Positions 6,014 to 6,453 of a stretch of DNA of 6,453 nucleotides are shown piece by piece. The notes under the pieces were generated by a model. That model had not been told where the DNA came from. It did not search any database and saw only the letters and a program-made list of their open reading frames with translations. Position 1 is the first letter of the stretch; the number at the start of each line of letters is the position of its first letter. Where the stretch lies: positions 8,823 through 15,275 of the forward strand of contig DCGE01000221.1 in assembly GCA_002314525.1 (NCBI GenBank), written 5' to 3'. A program made the position numbers and the translations under genes. This DNA is from Prevotellaceae bacterium UBA1786 (GTDB lineage Bacteria; Bacteroidota; Bacteroidia; Bacteroidales; Bacteroidaceae).

Positions 6014-6453
6014 TTACATGAATGATTCGTCGATGTCTTCGTCCTGAACCTCAACGTCAATGGAGTCGTGTCGTACCATAGTCGGTGATGCCAGTCCGTT
6101 GAGTTCGTCGGCACAGAGTTCAAAGTCTTCCGGCTCTTCGAATTCATCGGATGTGGTAATTCCGAACAGACTTCCTGACTTGTACAGGCGTGACATGAAC
6201 AATCCGTATATCGGTAGGGCTGCACGAGCTCCCTGACCGAACGACATGCTGTTGAAGTGGATATCGCGATCGTCACCACCAACCCATGTGCCTACTACGA
6301 GGTTTGGAGTCACTCCCATGAACCAAGCATCGGAATGTGAGTTCGTAGTACCTGTCTTACCTCCTGTGTCGGCACCGCCTATGTAACTGAGCAGACGGCG
6401 TCCGGTACCGTTCGTGATTACACTTCTCATCATCGTGATCATCTGGTATGCTG
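6014..6453 (-). CDS. Class A penicillin-binding protein (PBP1A-like), C-terminal part only
   Basis: The last 146 or so codons of a bifunctional peptidoglycan glycosyltransferase/transpeptidase; the glycosyltransferase domain, the SxxK nucleophile and the SxN motif lie beyond the right edge. Visible evidence is AYQMITMMRSVI at the edge, typical of the segment before the third active-site motif, then KTGTTNS with its lysine at 6356-6358, followed by DAWFMGVTPNLVVGTWVGGD, a standard PBP1A continuation. These residues place the product in the periplasmic face of the inner membrane, where it polymerises and cross-links glycan strands. After the fold ends (FMSRLYKSG) there is a strongly acidic tail of about 50 residues, with EFEEPEDFEL and VQDEDIDESFM. 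The frame is open to the edge, so this is truncation by the window, not a pseudogene. MrcA is the closest well-known name, but the fragment cannot separate it from other class A PBPs. ribE follows 36 bases downstream. Confidence 0.94.
   Translation of the reverse strand, partial: AYQMITMMRSVITNGTGRRLLSYIGGADTGGKTGTTNSHSDAWFMGVTPNLVVGTWVGGDDRDIHFNSMSFGQGARAALPIYGLFMSRLYKSGSLFGITTSDEFEEPEDFELCADELNGLASPTMVRHDSIDVEVQDEDIDESFM

Noticed and set aside
6007..6282. A 91-codon minus-strand open frame overlapping the PBP end
   Set aside because: It is an out-of-frame shadow of the PBP gene, whose KTGTTNS motif and continuation define the true frame.

Overview
The window looks like chromosomal DNA from a Bacteroidales bacterium, most likely a Prevotella-type gut or rumen organism. 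Three things point there: protein families typical of the phylum (a DUF4494-type protein, an RluA-family enzyme with an extra N-terminal domain, a large secreted GH51 arabinofuranosidase with an N-terminal propeller-like region), a promoter matching the Bacteroidetes TTTG / TAnnTTTG pattern at 1071-1102, and gene starts without clear Shine-Dalgarno sequences. This assignment is an inference from remembered family features, not from a database search.

All seven genes lie on the minus strand, so transcription runs from high to low coordinates. In that order they are: the 3' end of a class A penicillin-binding protein (6014-6453, cut by the right edge); riboflavin synthase ribE (5351-5977); a small lipoprotein of unknown function (4938-5336); a secreted GH51 alpha-L-arabinofuranosidase (2329-4914); an RluA-family pseudouridine synthase (1110-2375); a DUF4494-type protein (588-1049); and a YggS/PLPBP-family PLP-homeostasis protein (1-591, cut by the left edge just inside its LSMG motif).

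The first five genes are separated by 36, 14 and 23 bases and then overlap by 47 bases, which suggests one transcription unit whose promoter is outside the window. A 60-base gap carrying the recognisable promoter then starts a second unit of DUF4494 and yggS, which share an ATGA stop/start overlap. No gap exceeds 60 bases. I see no RNA genes, mobile elements, CRISPR arrays or clear intrinsic terminators.

Functionally this is a housekeeping neighbourhood (peptidoglycan synthesis, riboflavin synthesis, rRNA/tRNA modification, PLP homeostasis) into which a lipoprotein plus an arabinan/arabinoxylan-debranching enzyme has been placed without SusC/SusD genes in view. The points most worth following are the tight DUF4494-yggS coupling, the three-blade propeller-like region on the GH51 enzyme, the Cys/His-rich N-terminal domain of the pseudouridine synthase, and the acidic post-cysteine signal of the lipoprotein.
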